Source: Leptospiraceae bacterium | GTDB taxonomy: Bacteria; Spirochaetota; Leptospiria; Turneriellales; Turneriellaceae | DNA: 64,000 nt | Reading direction: 5' to 3' | Assembly (NCBI GenBank): GCA_020440825.1 | Contig: JAGRNJ010000002.1 | Location: forward strand, 34,132 to 98,131 | In this document: positions 45,101 to 53,909 of the stretch, one piece after another | Layout of the letters: the number at the start of each line of letters is the position of its first letter | Position numbering within the stretch: the first letter of the stretch is position 1 | Program-made: the position numbers and the translations under genes | The notes under the pieces: generated by a model | The model's database searches: none | Told to the model about the DNA's origin: nothing | What the model saw: only the letters and a program-made list of their open reading frames with translations

Positions 45101-46006
45101 GTGAATAATCGAAAAAATGACATGGTAGATGACTTTCAGCATTATCTGGAAGTCGAACGAGGATTATCCCAGAACAGCATATTCTCGTATGTATCAGATG
45201 TAAAAAAACTGGATCGGTTTATAAACGGCGAAAAACAGCTGCTCAAAGTTACCCAAAATGACGTGCAGGCATTCCTGAGAGAAGAAACTAAAAAAAATCT
45301 TTCAAGCAGAACCCGTGCCAGGGTAGTTGCCAGTCTCAGACAGTTTTTCTCTTACCTCGAAGATCGAAAAATCATTTCAGATAATCCCATGAATGACGTT
45401 GAGGCACCGAAAGTAGAAAAATCACTGCCTGACTTTCTGACAGTGCAGGAAGTACAGACACTTTTCAAGGTATTTGAAGAAAATAATCCACTTGAATTGC
45501 GTGACAAAGCAATGTTCGAATTACTGTATTCATCGGGTTTGAGAATTTCAGAAGCCGTCAATCTGATTGCCGAAGATGTAGATTTTACCAACCTGATTCT
45601 GAATATCAAAGGAAAAGGCGGAAGGGAACGTCTTGTACCGTTTGGTGAAGTTGCCCGAGTACTTTTAAATCGTTATATCAGTGAATGTCGACAAAATATT
45701 CTGGGTGATCATTATTCTGACTATGTTTTTATTTCGAGAAAAGGTTCTGCATTGAGTCGAAAAAGTGCCTGGCGTTTACTGAAAAAATATATGCTGCGGG
45801 CAGGCATCCGTAAAAATATTACACCGCATACGTTACGTCATTCATTCGCGACTCACCTTCTTCAAAACAATGCAGATTTAAGAGCCGTACAGGAGCTGCT
45901 CGGGCATATTGATATATCTACTACCCAGATTTACACCCACCTAGTTGTAAATGAATTGCACGACACACATCGTCGCCACCATCCGCGCTCAGGCAATGGA
46001 GCTTAA
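45101..46006 (+). CDS. xerD: Tyrosine recombinase XerC/XerD
   Basis: 301 residues from GTG 45101, chosen because AAGGAGA lies 5 nt upstream and the length then equals Xer proteins; a TTG/ATG further up adds an unrelated leader. The SAM-like N-terminal domain is intact. Catalytic residues are R148, K172, H243, R246, H269 and the nucleophile Y278 (IYTH). Xer proteins resolve chromosome dimers at dif. XerC and XerD cannot be told apart with certainty. The stop overlaps the next start by 11 nt. Confidence 0.93.
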   Translation: MNNRKNDMVDDFQHYLEVERGLSQNSIFSYVSDVKKLDRFINGEKQLLKVTQNDVQAFLREETKKNLSSRTRARVVASLRQFFSYLEDRKIISDNPMNDVEAPKVEKSLPDFLTVQEVQTLFKVFEENNPLELRDKAMFELLYSSGLRISEAVNLIAEDVDFTNLILNIKGKGGRERLVPFGEVARVLLNRYISECRQNILGDHYSDYVFISRKGSALSRKSAWRLLKKYMLRAGIRKNITPHTLRHSFATHLLQNNADLRAVQELLGHIDISTTQIYTHLVVNELHDTHRRHHPRSGNGA

Positions 46007-47996
46007 GCGGAAAATAATTTCAGTATTTCTTAAATACAGAACCATAATAATCAGTTTTGTTTGTATCTGCGGATGCCTTTTCGCAGGATATTTATTTGTT
46101 CATGCAAAACTGAAATCTGAATCTCTAAAAGAGTATGCTCAAGAAACATTAGCGAATATCGCCGGAGTACCCGTTTCAGTACAAAAGGTAGAGACTGCTT
46201 TTCCGCTCCGGGTATCATTGACTGGAATTTCAGCAAATACAGGCAGTGCTTTTACCGGGATTGAAAAAGTACTGCTGCAGATAGATTTCTGGTCTCTTCT
46301 AAAAGCAGAGATAAGATTTTCTGCAATCAAAATCGTGAAAGCATCTTTTACCAGAGCATCGTTTTCATCATTCACCGGGAAAAAGACAGCCAAAGCTCAA
46401 AATAATTTACCAGCAGAAGGCAGTTCAAAAATTTCGATTCAGCAGATCGAATGTGAGAAATGCAGTCTGTTGCTTGAACCGGCAGAGATTATCTTGTTTG
46501 ATGCCCGGCTGAAACAATTGGCTTCTGCTCTTGATGTACAAACGAGTGTCTCTTCAAAAAATGGTTCCGCAGAATTGAATCTGATCTGTCCGGTAAATTT
46601 TGATACCGGTTTTTTACCGGCTTTGCAGTCAGTTGCAGATTGCCAGGGCAGTGTGCAGGTTAGCGATATCAAACTGCCCACAAAAATTCTAAGCAGATTT
46701 TTGTCACTTGCAAGTACCACTCTCTCTGGCGAAGCAAAAGTGAAAGTGAATTTAAACAGCGAGAAGATTAATCTGCAGAACCTGAGCATTAAGACTTCGA
46801 CAGGCTATCACCTGACAGGCAATTTGCGAGTAAAGTACAGTGATTATATACTTGAGAGCGAGCAGCTGCAAGTTACAGAAAATGATAAAATTCTACTGGC
46901 TCTGGAAAAGCTAATCGCAACACAGGAAAAGATTGTATCTGCCAGAGGCAAAGCTATACTTCCGCTCGAGCGTATCGATTCTACAATTTCGGGATTATTT
47001 TCGGGGAATTTTGAATACCAGAATGGTCAGCTGGTATTTCTGAAAGGTAAAATAAATCAACTTGAATATAAGCGTTCAGGTTTCTCAATCGTCAAAGGTG
47101 ATATTCCAATTGAGGTTCAAAACTCTGTTTTAACCGGGGTCGATTTACAGATTTTATTTCAGGGATTCCCGGGTAAGTTACACTTGGCTGGCAGAGTCAC
47201 CAAAGATAATTATTCGCTGACCGGGAATCTTTATTTTGCGAATCTTTCGCTCAATGCATTAGGTGAAGGGGCCGCTGGCCCGTCTACAATATCAAGATTT
47301 CCCCTCAGTTTGCATATACACGTCGCCACATTGAATATTTATGAGAATCTGGTGAACAACTTTCACGCAGATTTGAATTTAACTTCGGGAGTAAGGCTTA
47401 ACAATATCAACATGCGATTCGCTGATGCAGATATAACCGGTATGTGGGAATTGCAGGGATCACAACACCAGGCCAGAATTGCATTTCAAAATATCAATTC
47501 GGCGAAAATAAAATTCAAACAATTGGGCAGTTGGTACGGGTTGATATCGGGTTCAGCGAATTTAAGTTTTAAGACTAAACAGTCTGCTATTGATACAGAG
47601 AGTTTGAATGGGCAGGTGCAGTTAACTTCCAGTAAAGGCAGAATTGTAAATTCTTTCATTCAAAACGGATTTTTAGCCGGGCCATTTGGTGCTCTGGAAA
47701 ACAGAATGCGTGATCTCGAATATGAAAGTCTAAGACTCGATGGCCTTATAGCAGAAGGTACGCTGAAAATAAAGGCAGCACACTTTGCTGGTCAAGATTG
47801 GAAAATAAGTATTTTGGGACAGGTAAACCCAGATTATAAAGGAGATTTAACTGTCAGTCTCTCATTCACAGAATCATTGCTCCGTGACGTTCTCAATCCC
47901 GCCCGGCTCTTGCTTGAATCCCAGAGAACAGGCAAGTGGTACACAAAACGATTTGCCTGCCGCGGAAATACTCTAAGCAGCAGATGCTGGCAATAG
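45996..47996 (+). CDS. Large AsmA/GspN-like periplasmic protein
   Basis: 666 residues from ATG 45996. One N-terminal helix (about 14-36) is followed by a long beta-rich body with AsmA-like phrases (AGVPVSVQKVETAFPLRVSLTGISA, DFWSLLKAEIRFSAIKIVKASF) and a C-terminal AsmA-type segment (LNGQVQLTSSKGRIVNSFIQNGFLAGPFGALE). Such proteins form periplasm-spanning grooves for lipid transfer; GspN-like annotation is an alternative. It is coupled to xerD only by overlap. Confidence 0.65.
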   Translation: MELKRKIISVFLKYRTIIISFVCICGCLFAGYLFVHAKLKSESLKEYAQETLANIAGVPVSVQKVETAFPLRVSLTGISANTGSAFTGIEKVLLQIDFWSLLKAEIRFSAIKIVKASFTRASFSSFTGKKTAKAQNNLPAEGSSKISIQQIECEKCSLLLEPAEIILFDARLKQLASALDVQTSVSSKNGSAELNLICPVNFDTGFLPALQSVADCQGSVQVSDIKLPTKILSRFLSLASTTLSGEAKVKVNLNSEKINLQNLSIKTSTGYHLTGNLRVKYSDYILESEQLQVTENDKILLALEKLIATQEKIVSARGKAILPLERIDSTISGLFSGNFEYQNGQLVFLKGKINQLEYKRSGFSIVKGDIPIEVQNSVLTGVDLQILFQGFPGKLHLAGRVTKDNYSLTGNLYFANLSLNALGEGAAGPSTISRFPLSLHIHVATLNIYENLVNNFHADLNLTSGVRLNNINMRFADADITGMWELQGSQHQARIAFQNINSAKIKFKQLGSWYGLISGSANLSFKTKQSAIDTESLNGQVQLTSSKGRIVNSFIQNGFLAGPFGALENRMRDLEYESLRLDGLIAEGTLKIKAAHFAGQDWKISILGQVNPDYKGDLTVSLSFTESLLRDVLNPARLLLESQRTGKWYTKRFACRGNTLSSRCWQ

Positions 47997-48081
47997 TTTG
48001 AATTGCCGAATGAAGAAAAATGTTCCAGATAACTTATCTGAATAAACATTGACATTTAACTTGCAAATTGATCAATGCAGA

Positions 48082-48435
48082 ATGAAACTGCAGATTGAGC
48101 AAGACAAATACGATGAATTGGTAGATTTGGGCGGAGGGACCCAGGCACTGTTGGCAGAATTGCTTGATAAATATCTTGAAAATTCACCTAAATTAATCAC
48201 CGATGCAAAAAAAGCCTTACAGGAAAACAATACTAAGCAGGTAGACTATTGTATTCATACTTTAAAAGGTTCTACCCTTTGTCTGGGGCTGCAGCCTCTG
48301 GGCAAAGCTCTGGTTGAAGTCAATGTACAAACCAAGCTGGGCGATATTTCAGGTGTAGACTCTGTTCTGGCAGAGACTGATGACTTTTTATCACAGATTC
48401 GTGAATATCGAAAGACTCTGAAGACCAGCGATTAG
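48082..48435 (+). CDS. Histidine phosphotransfer (Hpt) domain protein
   Basis: 117 residues from ATG 48082. The phosphorylated His is H59 in HTLKGSTLCLG, the classic Hpt motif, on the second helix of a four-helix bundle. It relays phosphate between receiver domains in a multistep phosphorelay. No histidine kinase or receiver gene is near, so the partners are elsewhere. It overlaps pgeF tail to tail by 4 nt. Confidence 0.88.
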   Translation: MKLQIEQDKYDELVDLGGGTQALLAELLDKYLENSPKLITDAKKALQENNTKQVDYCIHTLKGSTLCLGLQPLGKALVEVNVQTKLGDISGVDSVLAETDDFLSQIREYRKTLKTSD

Positions 48436-49181
48436 TGGGGTAATTTGTAGATGAGAAAAACATTGCGCCCGCTGTCACCGGCTCTATGAGAAAAAAAACG
48501 CGGATCTGCAAAAGTGTCTGTAGAGAGATTGGTGATGTTTTCAGCCGGAACCTGAAGATCCAAAAGCTGTTGAACTGCAATCGAGTTTAAGTCCAGTAAT
48601 TTTTTACCTGCATTATCAGATTCTCGTGAAAATTCAGCTGAAAAGTTTTGATAAACATCGGGGCCGGTTTCATAAGACCTCTGTGCAATGCAGGGTCCAA
48701 TGGTGATCATCAGTTCTTGTGACGCGACGCCAAAGCGTTTCTGTAAAGTTTGAACAGTCTGTTCGATGATTTGTGCTCTCAGTCCCCGCCAGCCGGCATG
48801 AATACCTGCTATACTTTTACCATGTTTATCATACATAACAAGAGGTATACAATCTGCGATACGTATTCCAATAGGAAGTTGTTTCTGAGTAGTACAGGCA
48901 GCGTCCGCTTCTTGAAGGTGATAAAAAGGAGAAAGTGAGTTCGATTTATCAATCATAGATTGGGCAGAAGTTGCACTTTCGAAAACCAGTACGTTTTTAT
49001 CATGCACCTGTTGTAAAAATCGAAAATTATCTGCCGTACCGGCAGGAAGTTCCGTTCGAACCTGTTGAAATTCCTGTTCAATGCCGGGAGTTGAATTGTC
49101 AAAAGACCGACCGAACAGCCTCAAATGAATACTGCCATTGACGGTGTAATAATCCCGTTTGTAATATATCGCATTGGCCAT
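48432..49181 (-). CDS. pgeF: Peptidoglycan editing factor PgeF (YfiH/laccase domain)
   Basis: 249 residues from the ATG at 49181. Family landmarks are FLQQVHDKNVLVF, GIRIADCIPLVMYD, SIAGIHAGWRG with the metal-binding His, and ITIGPCIAQRSYETG with the metal-binding Cys. Homologues have purine-nucleoside phosphorylase/adenosine deaminase activity or remove L-Ser from mis-made muropeptides. It starts divergently from the acyl-CoA dehydrogenase with 151 bp between. Confidence 0.92.
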   Translation of the reverse strand: MANAIYYKRDYYTVNGSIHLRLFGRSFDNSTPGIEQEFQQVRTELPAGTADNFRFLQQVHDKNVLVFESATSAQSMIDKSNSLSPFYHLQEADAACTTQKQLPIGIRIADCIPLVMYDKHGKSIAGIHAGWRGLRAQIIEQTVQTLQKRFGVASQELMITIGPCIAQRSYETGPDVYQNFSAEFSRESDNAGKKLLDLNSIAVQQLLDLQVPAENITNLSTDTFADPRFFSHRAGDSGRNVFLIYKLPH

Positions 49182-49332
49182 GCACTCTTGTGTAATTCTC
49201 TTTTTTGATGTCAAGCCATCCTCCCATCATTTCGAATTGATTCGGAGTTTTAATCAAAAGATTTCGTAAAACCCGTTGAAATTCGTCTACCTATTCGCAT
49301 TGACATTCTGTCTGTTAATCACAGAGAGGCAT

Positions 49333-51081
49333 ATGATACAGTCAAACTACTACGAAGATAATCCGGATTTACAGTTTACCATGCAATCGTTTGTGAATTG
49401 GCAAGAGATCGTTCGCTTGCGCGAAAGAGATTGGGAAGATGCGGGTAAATATAAAGAAACCGGTGACTCAAAATATGAATTCGCACCAACCAGTGCAGAA
49501 GAAGCTTTTGAAGCCTATGCGGTTGCTTTCCAGGCGACCGGTGAAATTTCGGGTCGAGAACTGGCTCCCGTTGCTAAAAAGATGGAAGCAGAGGGACTCA
49601 AGCTTGAGCAGGGCAAGGTGCATTTTCCTGCCGATGTCGCACGCCTTATCGGGTTGATCGCACAGCAGGGTATGCTGGGCTATTCTGTAGATCGCAGTCA
49701 CGGTGGTTTACATATGCCATTGAGTGCACAGATGGCAATTCTCGAAATGCTGAGCCGGGCAGATGCGGCATTTGGCATCACTGTCGGTTGTTTTAACCTG
49801 GCTGAAGTCATCGAACGATTCGGTGATGAAGAGATGAAGCATAAATATGTACCCAAAATGGTATCGGGTGAAATTATCGGGGCGATGGCCCTGACAGAGC
49901 CAAATTATGGCAGTGATTTAAGCAACATTCTGACCAAAGCAGAAAAAGATGCAGACGGTACCTGGCGAATTTCAGGGACCAAACGTTTTATTACGCATGG
50001 TTGCGGTCTGGGGGAAATTCCCAGCGCAATTTTGACTCTCGCTCGAACCGGTGGCAATGGCGCACGCGGTTTAAGTTTTTTTCTGGTAGACGGCTCTGAA
50101 ATAGAAGTAGCCCGCATTGAACACAAGCTCGGTCTGCATATTTCACCTACTTGTGAAATTATCTACGATAAATCAAAAGCAACTCTGATCGGCGAAGAAG
50201 GGCGGGGCCTGGTAAAATTCGCAATGGAGATGATGAATGGCGCCCGCTTGGGAATTGCAGTACAGGCTCTTGGGATTGCACAGGCAGCGTATGAAGAAGC
50301 GGCAAAATACGGCCGGGAAAGGGTACAGTTCGGCGGGCCAATCGATCAGATTCCGGCAGTTGCTCGGCAGTTGCGCGAAATGGATGCCTATGTACAGGCC
50401 ATGCGTGCTTTGACATACCGTACTTCTGAAATTGTTGACCTGTTTGACGGTTTCACGAATGAATTGCGCAGAAGTGGCATGGATGACAAGGCTGTAAGAA
50501 AAAGCCCGCAGGTACAAAAATGGGATCGACTTGCCTCTCTCTTCACGCCGCTCGCAAAATATTTCTGTTCTGAAATTGCCAATAAAGTTGCCTATGAAGC
50601 TCTACAGATTTTTGGTGGGTCAGGCTATACCGAAGAATATGACGCAGCAAAGATCTACCGGGATGCGAGAATTACCACAATTTATGAAGGAACTTCGAAT
50701 CTGCAGGTAGTTGCAGCGATTGGTGGTCTGGTCGAAGGCTACCGTGATGGTGGGGTGTCGTATGAGTATACTAAAGAAGAGATTGCAAAAATCACAGATG
50801 CAGATCGTAAAAAATTTGTAACGGAACAGTCACAGATCTTCTTAAAAGATATGGCCCAGTTCAGAGAGAAAGAAAAAGCCTATCGCGATGCGTATGCTTT
50901 TGAAGCAATCAATTCATTCTCTGCAGTAATGTCTCTGATTTTGCTTGCACAGCAGGCAGACCAGACTTCTTCTGCCGCAGATACCGAATTTGCAAAACGA
51001 AAGCTGCAGGCATACAAAGATTATGCGATAATGGCAGCACGCCAGATTGCTTCTTCTGGTATTTCATTGCGCGGAATCTGA
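49333..51081 (+). CDS. Acyl-CoA dehydrogenase
   Basis: 582 residues from ATG 49333, which follows AGAGAGGC. The fold is the long acyl-CoA dehydrogenase type: GAMALTEPNYGSDLSN (FAD/substrate loop), ISGTKRFITHG, then YGRERVQFGGPIDQIPAV and the C-terminal FGGSGYTEEYDAAKIYRDARITTIYEGTSNLQ, where the Glu in IYEGTSN is the likely catalytic base. A C-terminal helical extension of ~80 residues is present. It makes the first double bond in fatty-acid beta-oxidation. No other beta-oxidation gene is adjacent. Confidence 0.93.
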   Translation: MIQSNYYEDNPDLQFTMQSFVNWQEIVRLRERDWEDAGKYKETGDSKYEFAPTSAEEAFEAYAVAFQATGEISGRELAPVAKKMEAEGLKLEQGKVHFPADVARLIGLIAQQGMLGYSVDRSHGGLHMPLSAQMAILEMLSRADAAFGITVGCFNLAEVIERFGDEEMKHKYVPKMVSGEIIGAMALTEPNYGSDLSNILTKAEKDADGTWRISGTKRFITHGCGLGEIPSAILTLARTGGNGARGLSFFLVDGSEIEVARIEHKLGLHISPTCEIIYDKSKATLIGEEGRGLVKFAMEMMNGARLGIAVQALGIAQAAYEEAAKYGRERVQFGGPIDQIPAVARQLREMDAYVQAMRALTYRTSEIVDLFDGFTNELRRSGMDDKAVRKSPQVQKWDRLASLFTPLAKYFCSEIANKVAYEALQIFGGSGYTEEYDAAKIYRDARITTIYEGTSNLQVVAAIGGLVEGYRDGGVSYEYTKEEIAKITDADRKKFVTEQSQIFLKDMAQFREKEKAYRDAYAFEAINSFSAVMSLILLAQQADQTSSAADTEFAKRKLQAYKDYAIMAARQIASSGISLRGI

Positions 51082-51083
51082 AA

Positions 51084-51476
51084 ATGGTAACCGGCTCTTA
51101 TGAAGGGCGTCAATCTCATATCCCGGAGCTAAAAACTCCGGCGATAGAGGTCTTTGAGAATATCTATTCTCGCGCAGATTATGAAATTCACTTTGAGATA
51201 CCTGAATTTACGGCGATCTGTCCCAAAACCGGTTTGCCTGATTTTGGGACTATCTATATTGATTATATTCCCGATCAATGGTGCCTTGAGTTGAAATCTC
51301 TCAAAGAATATTTTTTCTTTTTCAGAGATATTGGTATCTTTCACGAAAATGTGGTAAATAAAGTTACCGAAGATCTTATTGCATGTGCCTCACCCCGTTT
51401 CTTAAAAGTGCGGGGCGATTACAATATCCGGGGCGGTGTTAAAACAGTGGTAGAACGGGAATACCGGCGAAAGTGA
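51084..51476 (+). CDS. queF: NADPH-dependent preQ0 reductase QueF
   Basis: 130 residues, the short (type I) QueF. The nucleophile is C46 in FTAICPKTGLPDFG with D53 as general acid, and the substrate segment is CLELKSLKEYFFFFRDIGIFHE. It reduces 7-cyano-7-deazaguanine to 7-aminomethyl-7-deazaguanine in queuosine synthesis. The usual ESKS reads ELKS here. The queG gene at 63091 adds a second step of the pathway in this window. It starts 2 bp after the acyl-CoA dehydrogenase and overlaps the next gene by 4 nt. Confidence 0.95.
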   Translation: MVTGSYEGRQSHIPELKTPAIEVFENIYSRADYEIHFEIPEFTAICPKTGLPDFGTIYIDYIPDQWCLELKSLKEYFFFFRDIGIFHENVVNKVTEDLIACASPRFLKVRGDYNIRGGVKTVVEREYRRK

Positions 51477-52189
51477 AACTTGCCTATCGTTACGGGATTG
51501 CGCTTGGCTATGGCATACTTTCGTTTGCTCTTGCGACATTATTCCAGTGGCTGCTGATTCAAAGCGGATGGCTGCCGGTTACCGAAGCCGGTCTACAGCT
51601 CTCACAATTGAATTCTCTGCATTTTTTTGCCATGATTCTCTGCCAGGCCGGTGGGTTTCTGCTGATGGCCTTTGTATTTCTGACGTTTCGCTGGCTGGAT
51701 TGTTTTGACTTTGAGTGGAATGTTTCATTCAAAACTCTGGCCATCAGTTTCGGGCTGCTGTTATTGATCAATGCAGGGGTAAGTCTGGTATTTCATTTTG
51801 CAGGGGCACAGGTTGACCAATATGCTGACCTGAATAAAGATGTTTTACGGCAAAGACCCGTCGCTTTTATCGTCACTGTCGCTTTGATCGCGCCTCTTTA
51901 TGAGGAGTTTGTATTTCGGGGCATTCTGCTTCGCTCTCTTATTCGCGAGAACGCCGGGTTTTGGGAGATCGGGGGCGGAGTCATTTTTTCGGCGGTCATT
52001 TTTTCCCTTTTGCATCTTGAGACTGCCACGAGTACCCTGGTTCTGCTGCCTATTTTTGTGCTCGCGATTTTCTTTTCGACCTTGATGCTCAGGACTCGAA
52101 ACCTTGCGGTTCCGGTCTTTGTGCATGTCATGCAGAATCTGCTTGCGGGTCTCGCCTTGCTCTACGCTGAGCTCCCTCCCGGCCTCTGA
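51473..52189 (+). CDS. CPBP family intramembrane metalloprotease
   Basis: 238 residues with a GTG start in the queF stop (GTGA). Six to eight membrane segments are predicted by eye. The catalytic motifs are EEFVFRG (E144, E145, R149), FSLLHLE near 184 and the C-terminal HVMQN. CPBP enzymes cleave prenylated or membrane substrates inside the bilayer. Its last 115 codons lie exactly antisense to the C-terminal tail of the RluB-type gene, codon boundaries aligned. The motifs fall in that overlap, so this frame is surely coding. Confidence 0.9.
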   Translation: MKLAYRYGIALGYGILSFALATLFQWLLIQSGWLPVTEAGLQLSQLNSLHFFAMILCQAGGFLLMAFVFLTFRWLDCFDFEWNVSFKTLAISFGLLLLINAGVSLVFHFAGAQVDQYADLNKDVLRQRPVAFIVTVALIAPLYEEFVFRGILLRSLIRENAGFWEIGGGVIFSAVIFSLLHLETATSTLVLLPIFVLAIFFSTLMLRTRNLAVPVFVHVMQNLLAGLALLYAELPPGL

Positions 52190-53101
52190 TCGTCGCCGGC
52201 GCACGGGGTTTAACAGTTTATCTTGATTTTTATTTTGTGGGGAAGTTTCACGTTCCGGTTCTGCAATACTTTCTGAACCGATCTCACCGTAATCATACTG
52301 CCATTCGATATTTTCATTTCTCTTCGCGTTTCGCTGCTGAAATTCCCGGTTAAGATCATTCAGCTCTGAATCACTCAGCGTACGATGCTTGCCTTCTGCG
52401 AGCTCACCCAGCTCAAAAGGACCTATTTGAATACGCAACAAGTCGACCACTTCGACTTTGAACATGGATAACAAGCGTCTGATCTCCCGGTTTTTTCCTT
52501 CACTCAAAGAAACCAGATAGCGGGCAGGGGTATCCGTCGGTTCGATCGCTAAAAAACGCAATCGTTCCCCTGCATGCACCAGTCCACGGATGGCGCGCTG
52601 GCGTTCAGTAATTGATAGCGGACGTGAGGTTTTCACCAGATATTTTTTCTGAATACCGAAAGACGGATGGGTTATATATTGCGTTACGTTGCCAAAATTT
52701 GAGAGCAGCAGTAAACCTCGGGAATCCGCATCGAGTCTGCCGGCAATAAAGTATTTTGCATATTGACGCGGCAAAAGCTCAAAGATCGTTTTCTGGTCTT
52801 TTTGTGCTTTATGCGTGCAGACATATTCAACTGGTTTGTTCAGCAAAATGATCTGCAATTGCGGGCTGGATTTTACTTCTTTGCCGTCGATGACCAATAC
52901 GTCATTGCTGGCCAGACGATAATCGAGTCGTTCAACTTTTAGCCCGTTATGATGTATGACATGTTCTTTGAGAAAAGCGTCTGCTTCACGTCGAGAGCAA
53001 AGACCCGCTCTGGCCAGAAACTGACCGAGCCTTAAATCGTTACCGGTGCCAGCTTCCGATGTTTGGGAATTTTCTGGCTCGGGCTTATTTTTGTGCGCCA
53101 T
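51845..53101 (-). CDS. Pseudouridine synthase, RsuA/RluB family, with long basic tail
   Basis: 418 residues from the ATG at 53101. The S4 RNA-binding domain (LRLGQFLARAGLCSRREADAFL, about 24-45) precedes the catalytic domain with D124 in AGRLDADSRGLLLLSNFG and the GKNREIRRLLSMFKVEV segment. It converts a uridine in rRNA to pseudouridine. After about residue 260 comes a tail rich in Arg/Lys/Gln/Asn/Glu; its last ~114 residues are encoded antisense to the CPBP protease. Basic tails are common in this family, but here the tail could be fortuitous read-through. The start overlaps the SH3 lipoprotein by 17 nt. Confidence 0.9.
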   Translation of the reverse strand: MAHKNKPEPENSQTSEAGTGNDLRLGQFLARAGLCSRREADAFLKEHVIHHNGLKVERLDYRLASNDVLVIDGKEVKSSPQLQIILLNKPVEYVCTHKAQKDQKTIFELLPRQYAKYFIAGRLDADSRGLLLLSNFGNVTQYITHPSFGIQKKYLVKTSRPLSITERQRAIRGLVHAGERLRFLAIEPTDTPARYLVSLSEGKNREIRRLLSMFKVEVVDLLRIQIGPFELGELAEGKHRTLSDSELNDLNREFQQRNAKRNENIEWQYDYGEIGSESIAEPERETSPQNKNQDKLLNPVRRRRSEAGRELSVEQGETRKQILHDMHKDRNRKVSSPEHQGRKENREHKNRQQNQGTRGSLKMQKGKNDRRKNDSAPDLPKPGVLANKRAKQNAPKYKLLIKRRDQSDSDDKSDGSLP

Positions 53102-53822
53102 CTTTTTTTCCGGCCGAAGGATCTTTATCTGCCATTTCCAGCTTATATTCATCGCCACGGAAAAAAACCTTGAAATAGAGTGTTTCACCCCGCAGTTCGG
53201 CACTCATTTCGGTGAACAATGGATTATTGACCCCTTCGGTCATAACCAGAACGCTGGTTCCAGAGGTTTCAAAAGTGTATTTCCCGATCTGTGTCTCTTT
53301 CCCTGCCGAGCCGAATGTTATCTTGCCCTCGGGGTAAATTGCAGTAAAGACATCGAGCATTCTGCCTGACTGGCTGGTAGCATACCAGCGCCCGATAAGA
53401 GATTCTTTTATTCGAAGTATTTTTTTCTCATTATTCGCAGCCAGGTTAGGGTCGGCTTCAATAGAGAGGTAAGCGCCGTATACCCAGCCTTTCAGGCCAT
53501 CATCACTCTCGACCTTGTACCAGTAGGCGTTCATGCTGCCTACGCGCACCTGGCTGGCTGATCGCTCGAGAACCTTTACGCTTTGACCAGCAGCAAAAGT
53601 TCCGAGTTCTGCTCCCATTGTATTGGGAGTCACCCGCACCTTCAGGTTATCGGCCATGATTTCAGCTGTCGGTGGCAAGTCTATTGCAGCTGAATTTTTC
53701 TCGCTGTCGGGACCACACGAATTAAAGATTGCAAGCTGCAGAACCATAAAAAAAAGAGTTGTTAGTATTCTGGCAGCAGGTTTCTTTGTTAAATTGAAAT
53801 AAGAATTTAAGGTTGAAATCAT
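53085..53822 (-). CDS. SH3-domain lipoprotein
   Basis: 245 residues. A signal peptide ends with the lipobox-like IFNSC (Cys near 36). A bacterial SH3b domain follows at about 55-125 (NLKVRVTPNTMGAELGTFAAGQSVKVLERS then YWYKVESDDGLKGWVYGAYLS). The C-terminal ~100 residues form a small beta-rich domain. SH3b domains bind peptidoglycan or peptides, so an envelope role is likely. It is divergent from rplM with 87 bp between. Confidence 0.8.
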   Translation of the reverse strand: MISTLNSYFNLTKKPAARILTTLFFMVLQLAIFNSCGPDSEKNSAAIDLPPTAEIMADNLKVRVTPNTMGAELGTFAAGQSVKVLERSASQVRVGSMNAYWYKVESDDGLKGWVYGAYLSIEADPNLAANNEKKILRIKESLIGRWYATSQSGRMLDVFTAIYPEGKITFGSAGKETQIGKYTFETSGTSVLVMTEGVNNPLFTEMSAELRGETLYFKVFFRGDEYKLEMADKDPSAGKKDGAQK

Positions 53823-53860
53823 GAAATCTCCGAAATAGTGACCTGCACATTATTTTGAAG

Positions 53861-53877
53861 TTGACACCCCATGTCAA
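53861..53877. promoter_or_regulatory. TTGACA-CCCCA-TGTCAA inverted repeat (copy 2)
   Basis: A perfect 6-bp inverted repeat 32 bp before rplM. It matches the site at 17574-17590 at 14 of 17 positions. It also contains the upstream ATG (53871) of the longer rplM frame. It could be a -35 box within an operator. Confidence 0.35.
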
Positions 53878-53909
53878 ATCTAAACGTAGTACCCCCTAAG
53901 GTCAAAACC

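Noticed and set aside
48049..48081. TTGACA at 48049 as promoter for the Hpt gene
   Set aside because: No acceptable -10 box at 16-18 bp; kept out as too weak.
53871..53909. Upstream ATG of rplM giving 13 extra residues
   Set aside because: No ribosome-binding site, the residues do not fit L13, and the ATG is part of an inverted repeat; ATG 53910 has AAGG upstream.
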